Assembly: GCA_020639295.1 (NCBI GenBank)
Contig: JACKGY010000015.1
Coordinates: 1-54,329, forward strand
Direction: 5' to 3'
From: Planctomycetota bacterium
GTDB lineage: Bacteria; Planctomycetota; GCA-002687715; DRQF01
Length of the DNA: 54,329 nucleotides
The translations under genes and the position numbers were made by a program. Below the pieces are notes generated by a model that searched no databases, was not told where the DNA came from, and saw nothing but the letters and a program-made list of their open reading frames with translations. Shown piece after piece: positions 42,514-50,903 of the stretch (within the stretch, counting starts at the first letter, position 1; each line of letters begins with the position of its first letter).

Positions 42514-43326
42514 TCAATCGAAGAGCCGGGCGTATTCCGGAACGATGTCCGCGGTGAAGGCCTTCATGCCCTCCACCGTCTTCTTGTGGCTGGCCATCGC
42601 GCTCAGCACGTCGAAGGGGATCGTCGCCACCTGGGCGCCGACCAGCGCGCACTCGCGAACCTGTCGCGGGTTGCGCAGGCTGGCGGCGAGGACCTTGCAG
42701 CAGTCGTAGCCCTGCATGCCGAGGATGTCGACGCAGCGCGAGACCAGGTCGACGCCGGAGACGATGCCGTTGTCGTGGCGGTCCGCCTCGCCCTCTTCGG
42801 CGTAGTAGTCGGTCTTGCCGAACTTGAGCCCGGCGGTCTTGCGCAGGTCGTCGTCGATGCGGCCGGCGAAGGGGCTGACGTAGGCGGCCCCGGCCTTCGC
42901 GGCCAGGAGGGCCTGCTCGGGGGTGAAGACCAGGGTGACGTTGACCGGGATGCCCCGGTCGGCGAGCTGCTTGATGGCCTTGAGGCCGTCGAAGGCGCCG
43001 CGGCCCTGGCCTTCCATGTCGGGATTGACCGGGATCTTGACCACGACGTTGCCGGCCACCGGGTTGAAGCGCTCGTAGAGGAAGAGGCCCTGGCGGACCA
43101 TGTCCTCCTCGGTGGCGCCGATGACCTCCAGGCTCACCGGGTCCTCGCCGGCGGTCTGGAGGATGGACTCGATGTAGCTGGCGATCGACTGGCCGGAACC
43201 GCTGGCGTTCAGCTTGTCGACCGCCTTCTTGATCAGGGAGGGGTTGGTCGTGACTCCGTTGACGATTCCCCAGGAATAGGACTCGCGGATCTCGTCGAGA
43301 TCGGCGGTGTCGACGAAGAATTCCAT
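42514..43326 (-). CDS. Transaldolase/fructose-6-phosphate aldolase family protein
   Basis: A 270-residue member of the transaldolase TalC/FSA subfamily, a Schiff-base aldolase of pentose phosphate or fructose 6-phosphate metabolism. Signature segments are MEFFVDTADLDEIRES, GVTTNPSLIKKA (about 23-34), NVVVKIPVNPD with the Schiff-base Lys, VNVTLVFTPEQALLAAKAGA and YVSPFAGRIDDD. An insertion of about 20 residues with KTDYYAEEGEADRHDNG follows the last motif, compared with about 215-residue FSA enzymes. It is divergent to the ABC exporter operon and just upstream of the peptidase homologue on the same strand. Confidence 0.93.
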   Translation of the reverse strand: MEFFVDTADLDEIRESYSWGIVNGVTTNPSLIKKAVDKLNASGSGQSIASYIESILQTAGEDPVSLEVIGATEEDMVRQGLFLYERFNPVAGNVVVKIPVNPDMEGQGRGAFDGLKAIKQLADRGIPVNVTLVFTPEQALLAAKAGAAYVSPFAGRIDDDLRKTAGLKFGKTDYYAEEGEADRHDNGIVSGVDLVSRCVDILGMQGYDCCKVLAASLRNPRQVRECALVGAQVATIPFDVLSAMASHKKTVEGMKAFTADIVPEYARLFD

Positions 43327-43447
43327 GTCGGTCGCCTTTCAAATGCGGTCGCAACGGCGGCAAGAGGGGCTTTGCCTCTCCGCAGGTCCCCTATATACCC
43401 TGTGGGGCCTGTTCCGTCGAGGTGACCGGGAGGCCGGGTGAGGAGCC
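43327..43447. promoter_or_regulatory. Divergent promoter region with TATATA box
   Basis: A 121-bp gap between the minus-strand aldolase and plus-strand ABC genes. TATATA at 43392-43397 is the only AT-rich hexamer in the area, with TTGCCT at 43372-43377 upstream for the plus strand (spacing 14-16 bp depending on the -10 register). Either strand could use it. Confidence is low. Confidence 0.3.
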
Positions 43448-44206
43448 ATGAACGAGCTGGAATGCATCATCGAGGCCCGGGGACTGAGCAAGTCCTATGA
43501 CGGGCACCTGGCGGTCGACGGTCTCGATCTGGTCGTCCGTCCGGGGCGGGTCCTGGGGCTCGTGGGCCCGAACGGCGCCGGCAAGACCACCAGCATGCGC
43601 TGCATGGCCGGGATCATCCCGGCCAGCAGGGGCTCGGTCCGGATCGCCGGCGCCGACCTGGTGGCCGACCCCCTGGGCGCCAAGCGGCTCCTGGCCTTCG
43701 TCCCGGACACGCCGCACCTCTTCGACTACCTCACGGTCGAGGAACACCTGCGCTTCATGGGCCGCATCCACCAGATCGCCGACGTCGAGGAGCGGATCGA
43801 CCGGCTGCTCGAGGAATTCGAGCTGGGCGAGCGCCGCCGCCATCTGCCCGGAGCCCTGTCCCGAGGGATGAAGCAGAAGGTGGCGATCTGCATCGGCTTC
43901 CTGCACCGGCCCCTGGCCATCTTCCTGGACGAGCCGCTCACCGGGCTCGATCCGGCCGGCATCCGCCGGATGCGCGAGGCCATCGCCCGCCGGGCCCGCG
44001 ACCAGGGCGCCGCGGTGGTGGTCTCCTCGCATCAGCTCGAACTGGTCGAGGCGATCTGCGACGAGATCCTGATCATGAAGGCGGGGCGGCGGGTGGTGCA
44101 GGGGAGCCTGGACGAGATCCGCGCCCAGCTCGACGGCCTGCCCGAGAACCCGCGGCTCGAGGACATCTTCTTCCGTCTGACCGAGATCGGCGAGGAGGGC
44201 GCGTGA
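43448..44206 (+). CDS. ABC exporter ATPase subunit
   Basis: A 252-residue ABC ATPase of the CcmA/NatA-like exporter class. Walker A is GPNGAGKTTSM (about 39-49), the signature region LPGALSRGMKQKVAICIGFL (LSRGMKQK; about 133-152), Walker B LAIFLDEPLTGLDP and the switch His in VVSSHQLELVE. It begins with ATG 43448 after GAGG and overlaps the permease start by 4 bases (GTGA), so the two form an ABC-2-type exporter. The substrate is unknown. Confidence 0.93.
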   Translation: MNELECIIEARGLSKSYDGHLAVDGLDLVVRPGRVLGLVGPNGAGKTTSMRCMAGIIPASRGSVRIAGADLVADPLGAKRLLAFVPDTPHLFDYLTVEEHLRFMGRIHQIADVEERIDRLLEEFELGERRRHLPGALSRGMKQKVAICIGFLHRPLAIFLDEPLTGLDPAGIRRMREAIARRARDQGAAVVVSSHQLELVEAICDEILIMKAGRRVVQGSLDEIRAQLDGLPENPRLEDIFFRLTEIGEEGA

Positions 44207-45939
44207 AGGCCATTCTCGCCGCCTTCGGCTACCAGCTCGCCCGGAGCAGCGTGAACCGGCTGCGGGCCCTGGTCGGCCGCCTGCGCAAGCCGCGCTACCT
44301 GCTCGGCGCCCTCTTCGCCGCCGCCTACCTCTGGTTCTTCCTGTTCCGCGGCCTCGCTCGCGAGCGCGCCCTCGACCCGGTCGGGGCCGGGGCCGCGGCG
44401 ATCGTGGTGGTCCAGGGCTACTTCCTGGTCAACCTGCTGATCGCCTGGATCTTCGGCGCCCTGGGTCGCGGCCTCATCTTCCGCGAGGCCGAGGTCGAAC
44501 TGCTCTTTCCGGCTCCGGTGAGCCGACCCCAGCTCCTGCTCTTCAAGCTGATCCAGGCGCAGTTCGGTCAGATCATCGGCGCCCTGGTGCTGTCGCTCTT
44601 CGCCCACCGGAGCCTGCCGGACCGGTCCTTCGCCTACCTGGTGCCCTCCTTCTGGCTGATCGGCAACGCCCTCCACCTGCACTCGATCTTCGTCACCCTG
44701 AGCCTCCGCTCGCTCTCCCTGCGGCGCGGCCTGGGCTGGCTCCTGGCCTGGCTGCCCGGGCTCCTCATCCTGGTCGCCCTGCTGGGCGCGGCCCTGATCT
44801 CGGCCCGGGCGATCGACGGGATCGAGGGCTTCGGCGACATCGAGCGCCTCGTGGCCGCCCGACCGCTCGGCTACCTGCTGGCGCCCGTCCGCTTCCTGGC
44901 CGTGCTCGTGGTCTTCTCCGCCGGCAGCTCCTGGTTCGTCGGCGCCGGGATCCTGGTGGCGGCCTCGGTCCTGCTCTTCCAGCTCCTGGTCCTGGCCGAC
45001 CACCGCTTCGAGGACCAGGCCCTCAAGAACGCCAGCATGCTCGGTCGGGTCAAGCGCGAGGGCGCCGCCGGTCTGGCTGATCCGGGCAAGCTGGTGGTGA
45101 AGGGGGAGGGGCCCGGCTTCCCGGTCCTCCACCCCCTGGGTCCGGTCTGGCGCGCCCTGGTCTGGAAGAACGTGATCAGCATCGGCCGCCTGCCGCGGGC
45201 CGCCACCCGGGCGATCTTCATCGTCATCCCCTTCCTGGTCGCGGCCCTCATGTTCACCCGCGAGCACATGGAGGCGGGGAAGGGCCAGGCCGTGCTCTCG
45301 TTCATGTTCCTGGTGGTCGCCGCCTACGGCTCGCTGCTCGGGCCCTCGTTCCTGCGCGTCGACCTGCGCATCGACCTGCCGCATTTCGACGTCCTGAAGG
45401 CCCTGCCCATCCGCGGTCGGGACCTTCTCCTCGGCGAGGTCCTCGGGCCCACCCTGGTGGTCTTCACGGTCCAGTTCGTCCTCGTGGGCCTCGGCCTCTA
45501 TCTCCTGCCCGACGGCCTGCCCTCGTCCTTCGACTGGCAGCGCCGCGTGATCGCCTTCCTGGTGGCCCTGCCGGTCCTGTTCGCGCTCGACTTCGCCCTG
45601 TTCAGCCTCGAGAACCTCCTGGCCCTGCACATGCCCAGCTTCGTCCGCTTCGGTCGCGGCCTGCGCCAGGGCTTCGACCAGTTCGGCCAGAACATCCTCG
45701 GCGCGATCGTCCGCGTGCTGGTCCTCGTCGTCTTCCTGCTCCCGGCCGCGGTGGTGGGGCTCGCGGTCATCTTCCTCCTGGGGCTGATCGAGGCGGCGCC
45801 GCTCGAGGCGCGGCTCTTCATCGGCCTCTGCTGTGCCGCCCTGGTCCTGGTCGGTGTGGCCTATGCCCTCCTGGTCCTGTCGGAGAAGCGCTACGAGAAC
45901 TTCGACCTGAGCGCCGAGGCTCTCGGCGTCGAGCCATGA
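44203..45939 (+). CDS. ABC exporter permease, multi-span
   Basis: A 578-residue membrane protein encoded with the ATPase. Hydrophobic stretches suggest about 12 or more helices, for example LLGALFAAAYLWFFLF (about 30-46), GYFLVNLLIAWIFGALG (near 70), LLAWLPGLLILVALLGAALI (about 181-201), and a cluster at 330-360 and 490-560. Charged cytoplasmic loops such as YLRRKP-type N-terminal Arg and EAEVELLFPAPVSRPQLL match bacterial exporters of the NatB/ABC-2 kind. The GTG at 44203 overlaps the ATPase stop. The following TauE-type gene overlaps its stop by 4 bases. Confidence 0.85.
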   Translation: MKAILAAFGYQLARSSVNRLRALVGRLRKPRYLLGALFAAAYLWFFLFRGLARERALDPVGAGAAAIVVVQGYFLVNLLIAWIFGALGRGLIFREAEVELLFPAPVSRPQLLLFKLIQAQFGQIIGALVLSLFAHRSLPDRSFAYLVPSFWLIGNALHLHSIFVTLSLRSLSLRRGLGWLLAWLPGLLILVALLGAALISARAIDGIEGFGDIERLVAARPLGYLLAPVRFLAVLVVFSAGSSWFVGAGILVAASVLLFQLLVLADHRFEDQALKNASMLGRVKREGAAGLADPGKLVVKGEGPGFPVLHPLGPVWRALVWKNVISIGRLPRAATRAIFIVIPFLVAALMFTREHMEAGKGQAVLSFMFLVVAAYGSLLGPSFLRVDLRIDLPHFDVLKALPIRGRDLLLGEVLGPTLVVFTVQFVLVGLGLYLLPDGLPSSFDWQRRVIAFLVALPVLFALDFALFSLENLLALHMPSFVRFGRGLRQGFDQFGQNILGAIVRVLVLVVFLLPAAVVGLAVIFLLGLIEAAPLEARLFIGLCCAALVLVGVAYALLVLSEKRYENFDLSAEALGVEP

Positions 45940-46700
45940 ACCCCCTCGGCTATCCGGAGCTGGCGCTCCTCGCCGGGCTCGGGCTGGTCGCCGGCATCCT
46001 CAACACCCTGGCCGGCGGCGGCTCGATGCTGCTGGTGCCGACGATGATCTTCTTCGGCATTCCCGCGACCGCCGCCAACGCCAGCCTGAGACCGGCGATC
46101 CTGATGCAGGGTCTGTTCGGCCTGGTCGGCTTCCGCCGGGCCGGCATCCTCGATCGGTCCTTCCTGCGCTCGGTCCTGCCCCTCGCCCTGCCGGTCCTGC
46201 CCGGCGCCCTGCTCGGGGCCTACCTGGTGGCCCGGCGGATCGACGACCGGGTCTACGAGCTGATCCTGGCCCTGGTGCTCGGCGTCCTGGCGCTGCTGAG
46301 CCTCCGGGCCCGGCGCGGCACCGGTCCGGCCCGGACGCGACCCGGCCCGGTCCAGGCCCTGATCCTGTTCGGGGTCGGCCTCTACGGCGGCTTCATCCAG
46401 ATCGGGGTCGGCTTCGTCCTGGCCTCGGCCCTCATCATCGGCCGCTGGTCGCGGATGGCGGAGGTCCACGCCGCCAAGGTGGCGATCGTCTTCTGCTACA
46501 CCATCGCCGTCCTGCCGATCTTCCTCGACGCCGGTCTCGTGGTCTGGCCGGCCGCGGCGGCCCTGATCCTGGGCCAGTCGGGCGGAGGCTTCCTCGGCGC
46601 CCAGCTGGCCGGTCGCCTGCCGGATCGCCTGCTCCGCCTGGTCTACGTCGGAGCCATGCTGGCCTTCGCCCTCGCGCTCGCGATCCGCGCCCTCTGGTGA
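45936..46700 (+). CDS. TauE/SafE-family (TSUP) membrane permease
   Basis: A 254-residue integral membrane protein of the sulfite exporter TauE/SafE family, about eight helices. The family motif LVAGILNTLAGGGSMLLVPT (about 15-34) opens the first repeat. GVGLYGGFIQIGVGFVLAS (about 145-163) opens the second, as expected of the inverted two-repeat fold. It would move an organosulfur or other small anion across the inner membrane. It is translationally coupled to the ABC genes (4-base overlap). Why it accompanies them is unclear. Confidence 0.9.
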   Translation: MNPLGYPELALLAGLGLVAGILNTLAGGGSMLLVPTMIFFGIPATAANASLRPAILMQGLFGLVGFRRAGILDRSFLRSVLPLALPVLPGALLGAYLVARRIDDRVYELILALVLGVLALLSLRARRGTGPARTRPGPVQALILFGVGLYGGFIQIGVGFVLASALIIGRWSRMAEVHAAKVAIVFCYTIAVLPIFLDAGLVVWPAAAALILGQSGGGFLGAQLAGRLPDRLLRLVYVGAMLAFALALAIRALW

Positions 46701-46743
46701 GCCGGGAATTACGTCCGGATTGCCCTCCAGGCACATTTCGTCG

Positions 46744-46761
46744 CTTCTTCATTGGATCCTC
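46744..46761 (+). promoter_or_regulatory. Upstream element shared by the two beta-helix genes
   Basis: CTTCTTCATTGGATCCTC lies 80 bp before the first beta-helix ATG. A 16-of-18 match lies at 50797-50814, 90 bp before the second one. The surrounding DNA differs more, so this is a candidate conserved promoter or operator of the two paralogues. Confidence 0.4.
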
Positions 46762-46840
46762 GCGGCCCCGCCTGCCACGTTTGGTCCTCGCGGCCGACCC
46801 CCGCTGCCGCGCCCGACAACCAGGCCTTCAGGACCACGCC

Positions 46841-49800
46841 ATGATCACCACCATGCCCCCCCGCGCCCTGCTGGCGGCGCTCGTCCTCATCCTCGGCTCC
46901 GCGACCGCCTCCCTCCGCGGACAGGTCGCCCTCTCCGGCAACGTCTCCGATGGCGCCGGCGGCCCGCTGCTCACGGGCATCGTCTATCACAGCGCCTCCG
47001 GTCTGACCGTCCCCACGGGCACGACCCTCACGGTGCAGGCCGGAGCGATCGTCAAGTTCTCGAATTCCACCCAGATGGTGGTCGACGGCCAGCTGAACGT
47101 GTCCGCCAGCAGCGCCAATCCCGCGATCTTCACCGTGATCCAAGACGACAGCGCCGGCGGTGACACCAACGGCAACGGTTCGAGTGTCGGCGCCCCCGGG
47201 CAGTGGCGCGGCGTCGTCTTCACCGCCGCCGCGACCGGCTCGGTCACCGGCCTCGAGACCCGCTACACGGGAGCGAACTTCGCGGCCGCGCTGACGCTGC
47301 CGCCGAACGCCGGCGTCAGCCTGACCGACTGCGTCTTCCGCGACGGTCTCGCCGCGGGCCTCGATTACCAGAGCCTCGGGCGTGGGATCGTCAGCGGCTG
47401 CAGTTTCCTGAACAACGCTCGCCCGGTGATCAACTGCCCGCTTCAGGAGCTCGCCGACTTCAGCAACAACAGCTCATCGGGGAACAGCACCCACAACTCG
47501 ATCGAGGTGACCACCGGTTCGATCGCGGGCACCGTGACCATCGGCGCCGCGAACCAGCTGGCCGGAGGAGTCCTCCTGATCGGCTCGCAGACGATCCCGG
47601 CCGGCGCGGTCCTGAACATCGGCGCCGGTTTCAACGCCAAGGTCGCCGCAGCGGGCATCCAGATCGTGGTGGACGGCCAGCTCAACTGCGCTGGTACCGC
47701 CGGCAGTCCGGTCGTGTTCACCGATTCCCGCGACGACAGCCATGGCGGCGACACCGACAACAACGGTCCGTCCAGCGGCGCCCCCGCCCGTTGGCGTGGC
47801 CTCACCTTCGGCGCCACGGCCTCGGGCAGCGTTCTCGATCACGCGGTGATCCGCTACACCGGCTTCAGCTTCCAGCCCGCGATCACGCTGGTCGATTCCA
47901 GCCCCAGCTTCTTCGATTGCCTGATCGACAACAGCCTGGGCGTCGGCATCGACACCGGCGGCGGCAGCTCGATGCCGACCATCGCGTCCTGTCGCTTCGA
48001 GTTCCTGAACACGCCGATCGTCAACGCGACCTTCGACAATCTCGGCCTCTACAGCGGCAATACCTCGACCGGCTGCAGCGCCTGCTCGACCATCGTCTGC
48101 AACCAGCTCAACATCTCGAACTCGGTCTCCTTCGGCGGCGACAACCTGATCGGCGGCGTCCTGGCCAAGGACAACAGCCTGACCATCGATCCCGGCGCCA
48201 GCCTGACCATCGACAACGGCGCCATCATCAAGATGCGTTCGGGCGGCTCCAGGGTCGACGTCATGGGCACCCTCATCTGCCAGGGCGGCGGTGGCGGCGA
48301 GATCGTCTTCACCAGCATCGCCGACGACTCGCGTGGCGGCGACACCAACGTCAACGGGCCGTCGAACGGTTCCCCGGCCCATTGGCGCGGCCTCAGTTTC
48401 TTCGCCGGTTCCGACGCCAGCATCCTGACCGCGACCGTCGTCCGCTACGGCGGCAACAGCTTCCAGGCCGGGGTCACGATCGTCGACTCCGACCTCACGA
48501 TGCAGGGCTGCTCGATCGAGAACTGCTTCGACGAGGCGCTCTCGCTCGCCGACAGCTCGGCCCGCCCCACGGTCAGCGGCTGCAGTTTCACCGGCTGCGC
48601 CCGGGCGGTGGAAGGCGTGCTCTTCGAGGCGCTCCCCGGCTTCAGCGGCAACGTCGCGACCGGCAACACGCAGCGCAACTGCATCCGGATCACCGGCGGA
48701 ACGATCGCGAGCAGCGTCGCCCTCGCGCTCGGCAACCAGCTGAACGGCGCCTACGAGTACACCGGCAGTCCGACCATCGCCTCGGGGGTTCAGGTGACCC
48801 TCGGCAAGGGCATCGTCCTGAAGTCGTCCAGCGGTGGGGCGGCCTTCACCATCGATGGCATCCTCGTCTGCGGCGGCACGGCGGCCGAGCCGGTCGTGTT
48901 CACGGTCATCGCGGACGACGACCACGGTGGCGACAGCAACGAGAACGGGCCCAGCAACGGCAACACTGCCAGCTGGCGCGGCCTGCGCTTCAATCCGGGC
49001 TCAGACGCCAGCGTCCTCGAGGACGTCGTCGTACGCTACGGCGGCGCGAGCTTCGACCCGGGCGTCAGCATCGTCGATGCGAACATCACCATGCGGAACA
49101 CGACGATCCGCAACTGCCACGACGAGGCCCTCAGCTTCGGCAACAGCTCGGCCCAGCCGCACATCCGCAACTGTCGCTTCGACTTCAACGCGACGTCGGT
49201 GACCGGCTGTCGCTGGGAGAACCTCGCCAACTTCTTCGACAACGAGGCGACGGGCAACAGCCAGTTCGACAGCCCTCTGGTCGATTCCGCGACCGTCACC
49301 GGCGTCGTCGAGGTGCGGAACCATGCGATGATCGCGGGCGCCATCGTCTGCTCGACGGCTCCGGTGCTCGATCCGGGCGACCACCTCGTCCTCCACCGCG
49401 GCCTGGTCCTGAAGATGTCGTCGACCTTCCAGCTCAGCTCCGGCTCCGGCCGCCTCGACCTCCTGGGAACCGGCGCGGACCCCGTCGTCCTGACCGTGAT
49501 CGCGGACGACGAGTGGGGTGGTGACACCAACAAGAACGGCCCCTCCAACGGCGCGCCGTCGCAGTGGCGCGGCGTCGCGATCGTCGGCGCAGAGGCCTGT
49601 CGCCTGGCCCACGTCCTGATCCGTTACAGCGGTACCGCCTTCGAGCCGGGATTGAAGCTGCAGAACGGTCTCGCCCGGGTCGAGGCGGTCCGTGCCGAGC
49701 ACGGCCTCGCCGCGGGCATCCAGGTCGATGCGATGGCCGGCGAACTCGAGAACTGCGTCGCCTACGCCTGCAACGGCGTCGGCATCGACTTCCAGAACAA

Positions 49801-50512
49801 CGTCGGCAACAACGAGCTACGCTTCGCGACGGTGACGTCCTGCGGTACCGGCGTCCGCGTCGGCCCCGCGCATCTCGGCCTGGTCCGCAGCTCGATCGTC
49901 TGGGGCAACGGCACGAACTTCGTCGGCGCGACCGCCGGCAACGTCCTGATGAGCGACGGCGTGCCGGCGCCCCTGGTCGGCGTGAACGGCAACATCGACG
50001 TCGATCCGCTCTTCGTCGACGCGGTGAACGGCGACCTGAATCTCCAGCCGTCCTCGCCCTGCATGGATGCCGGAGACTTCGCCCTCGGTCTGAGCGTGGC
50101 CGGCGACTTCATCGACTCCTCCCGGGTGAACGACCACGATCTGGACGGCAACGTCGGGGCCGACATGGGCGCCTACGAGTTCTGCAACTGGACGATGACG
50201 GTCACCGGCGAGCCCCGGCTCGGCCAGACCCTCCTCTTCACCCTGAACGGCATGCCGGCCTTCGGGGTGATCTCGGTGGCCCTCCTGGACTACGAGTACT
50301 ACTACGCGCCCTACGGCATGATCCTCTGCGGCTCGCCGCTGACCCTGCTCCACCAGGACCTGGCCTTCGTGGGCTACGGCTATCCGATCACGATCCCCAA
50401 CGATCCCTACGCGGTCGGCTACGAGATCGGGGTCCAGATGGGCTGCGCGGTTTACGGCAACCTCATGGTGGGCAACTGCAGCAGCCTCTGGCGCGGCGTG
50501 ATCCGCGACTGA
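46841..50512 (+). CDS. Secreted parallel beta-helix repeat protein
   Basis: A 1223-residue exported protein. The ATG at 46841 starts a signal peptide (ITTMPPRALLAALVLILGSA). The mature chain is built from about five copies of a roughly 200-residue module. Each has an extended beta-helix-type stretch, then a loop of the form VIxDDxxGGDTNxNGPSxG and QWRGxxF, then RYGGxxFxxGVxIVD. The D-T-N-x-N-G loop resembles calcium-binding loops. The C-terminal region (about 1090-1223) holds NDHDLDGNVGADMGAYEF and a final EPRLGQTLLFTLNGMPAFG segment shared with the next gene. Such proteins are usually surface or secreted polysaccharide- or matrix-binding proteins. No catalytic site is recognised. A terminator follows at 50531. 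Confidence 0.85.
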   Translation: MITTMPPRALLAALVLILGSATASLRGQVALSGNVSDGAGGPLLTGIVYHSASGLTVPTGTTLTVQAGAIVKFSNSTQMVVDGQLNVSASSANPAIFTVIQDDSAGGDTNGNGSSVGAPGQWRGVVFTAAATGSVTGLETRYTGANFAAALTLPPNAGVSLTDCVFRDGLAAGLDYQSLGRGIVSGCSFLNNARPVINCPLQELADFSNNSSSGNSTHNSIEVTTGSIAGTVTIGAANQLAGGVLLIGSQTIPAGAVLNIGAGFNAKVAAAGIQIVVDGQLNCAGTAGSPVVFTDSRDDSHGGDTDNNGPSSGAPARWRGLTFGATASGSVLDHAVIRYTGFSFQPAITLVDSSPSFFDCLIDNSLGVGIDTGGGSSMPTIASCRFEFLNTPIVNATFDNLGLYSGNTSTGCSACSTIVCNQLNISNSVSFGGDNLIGGVLAKDNSLTIDPGASLTIDNGAIIKMRSGGSRVDVMGTLICQGGGGGEIVFTSIADDSRGGDTNVNGPSNGSPAHWRGLSFFAGSDASILTATVVRYGGNSFQAGVTIVDSDLTMQGCSIENCFDEALSLADSSARPTVSGCSFTGCARAVEGVLFEALPGFSGNVATGNTQRNCIRITGGTIASSVALALGNQLNGAYEYTGSPTIASGVQVTLGKGIVLKSSSGGAAFTIDGILVCGGTAAEPVVFTVIADDDHGGDSNENGPSNGNTASWRGLRFNPGSDASVLEDVVVRYGGASFDPGVSIVDANITMRNTTIRNCHDEALSFGNSSAQPHIRNCRFDFNATSVTGCRWENLANFFDNEATGNSQFDSPLVDSATVTGVVEVRNHAMIAGAIVCSTAPVLDPGDHLVLHRGLVLKMSSTFQLSSGSGRLDLLGTGADPVVLTVIADDEWGGDTNKNGPSNGAPSQWRGVAIVGAEACRLAHVLIRYSGTAFEPGLKLQNGLARVEAVRAEHGLAAGIQVDAMAGELENCVAYACNGVGIDFQNNVGNNELRFATVTSCGTGVRVGPAHLGLVRSSIVWGNGTNFVGATAGNVLMSDGVPAPLVGVNGNIDVDPLFVDAVNGDLNLQPSSPCMDAGDFALGLSVAGDFIDSSRVNDHDLDGNVGADMGAYEFCNWTMTVTGEPRLGQTLLFTLNGMPAFGVISVALLDYEYYYAPYGMILCGSPLTLLHQDLAFVGYGYPITIPNDPYAVGYEIGVQMGCAVYGNLMVGNCSSLWRGVIRD

Positions 50513-50903
50513 GGGCGCCGACGGCGTACGCGAGGCCTCCGGCTCCGGTCGGAGGCCTCGTTCCACCATCGACCGGAACGAGCCTTGTCGCCGCCCGTCC
50601 TCCGGCCTGCCGTTCTCGACCTGGCCGGGGTGCTCGGGGCGGCTTCCCGCTTCCTCGACCACCGCTGGGGAGCGCGGCGGCGGTCCGCGAGGGGCGACCG
50701 GGGGAAGCGCTCGGGCAGCCCCCGCGGACGGTCCGCCGGACTGGACCAGTCCGGCTCATCGCTCAGGCGACATGCCTGATGTCGGCGAAGGGCGGACTTC
50801 TTGATTGGATCTTCACTGGCCTCGGCGGCGGCGTGGCCCTTAGCCTGCCCGGAAGCGAATCCCGCGTCCCCCCGGGCGCCAACCCATTCTGGAAGTTCCC
50901 CCC
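50513..50903 (+). promoter_or_regulatory. Gap between the beta-helix paralogues
   Basis: 391 bp without a gene. A strong hairpin at 50531-50560 (listed separately) ends the first gene. A second, shorter hairpin is at 50736-50754 (8-bp stem CCGGACTG, 3-nt loop). The 18-nt element at 50797-50814 that also precedes the first paralogue is the best promoter candidate for the second. Confidence 0.5.
50531..50560 (+). terminator. Terminator of the first beta-helix gene
   Basis: A perfect 10-bp stem (50531-50540/50551-50560) with a 10-nt loop, 19 bp after the stop codon, followed by only a short TT. It is a probable factor-independent terminator, weak in its U-tract. Confidence 0.6.
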
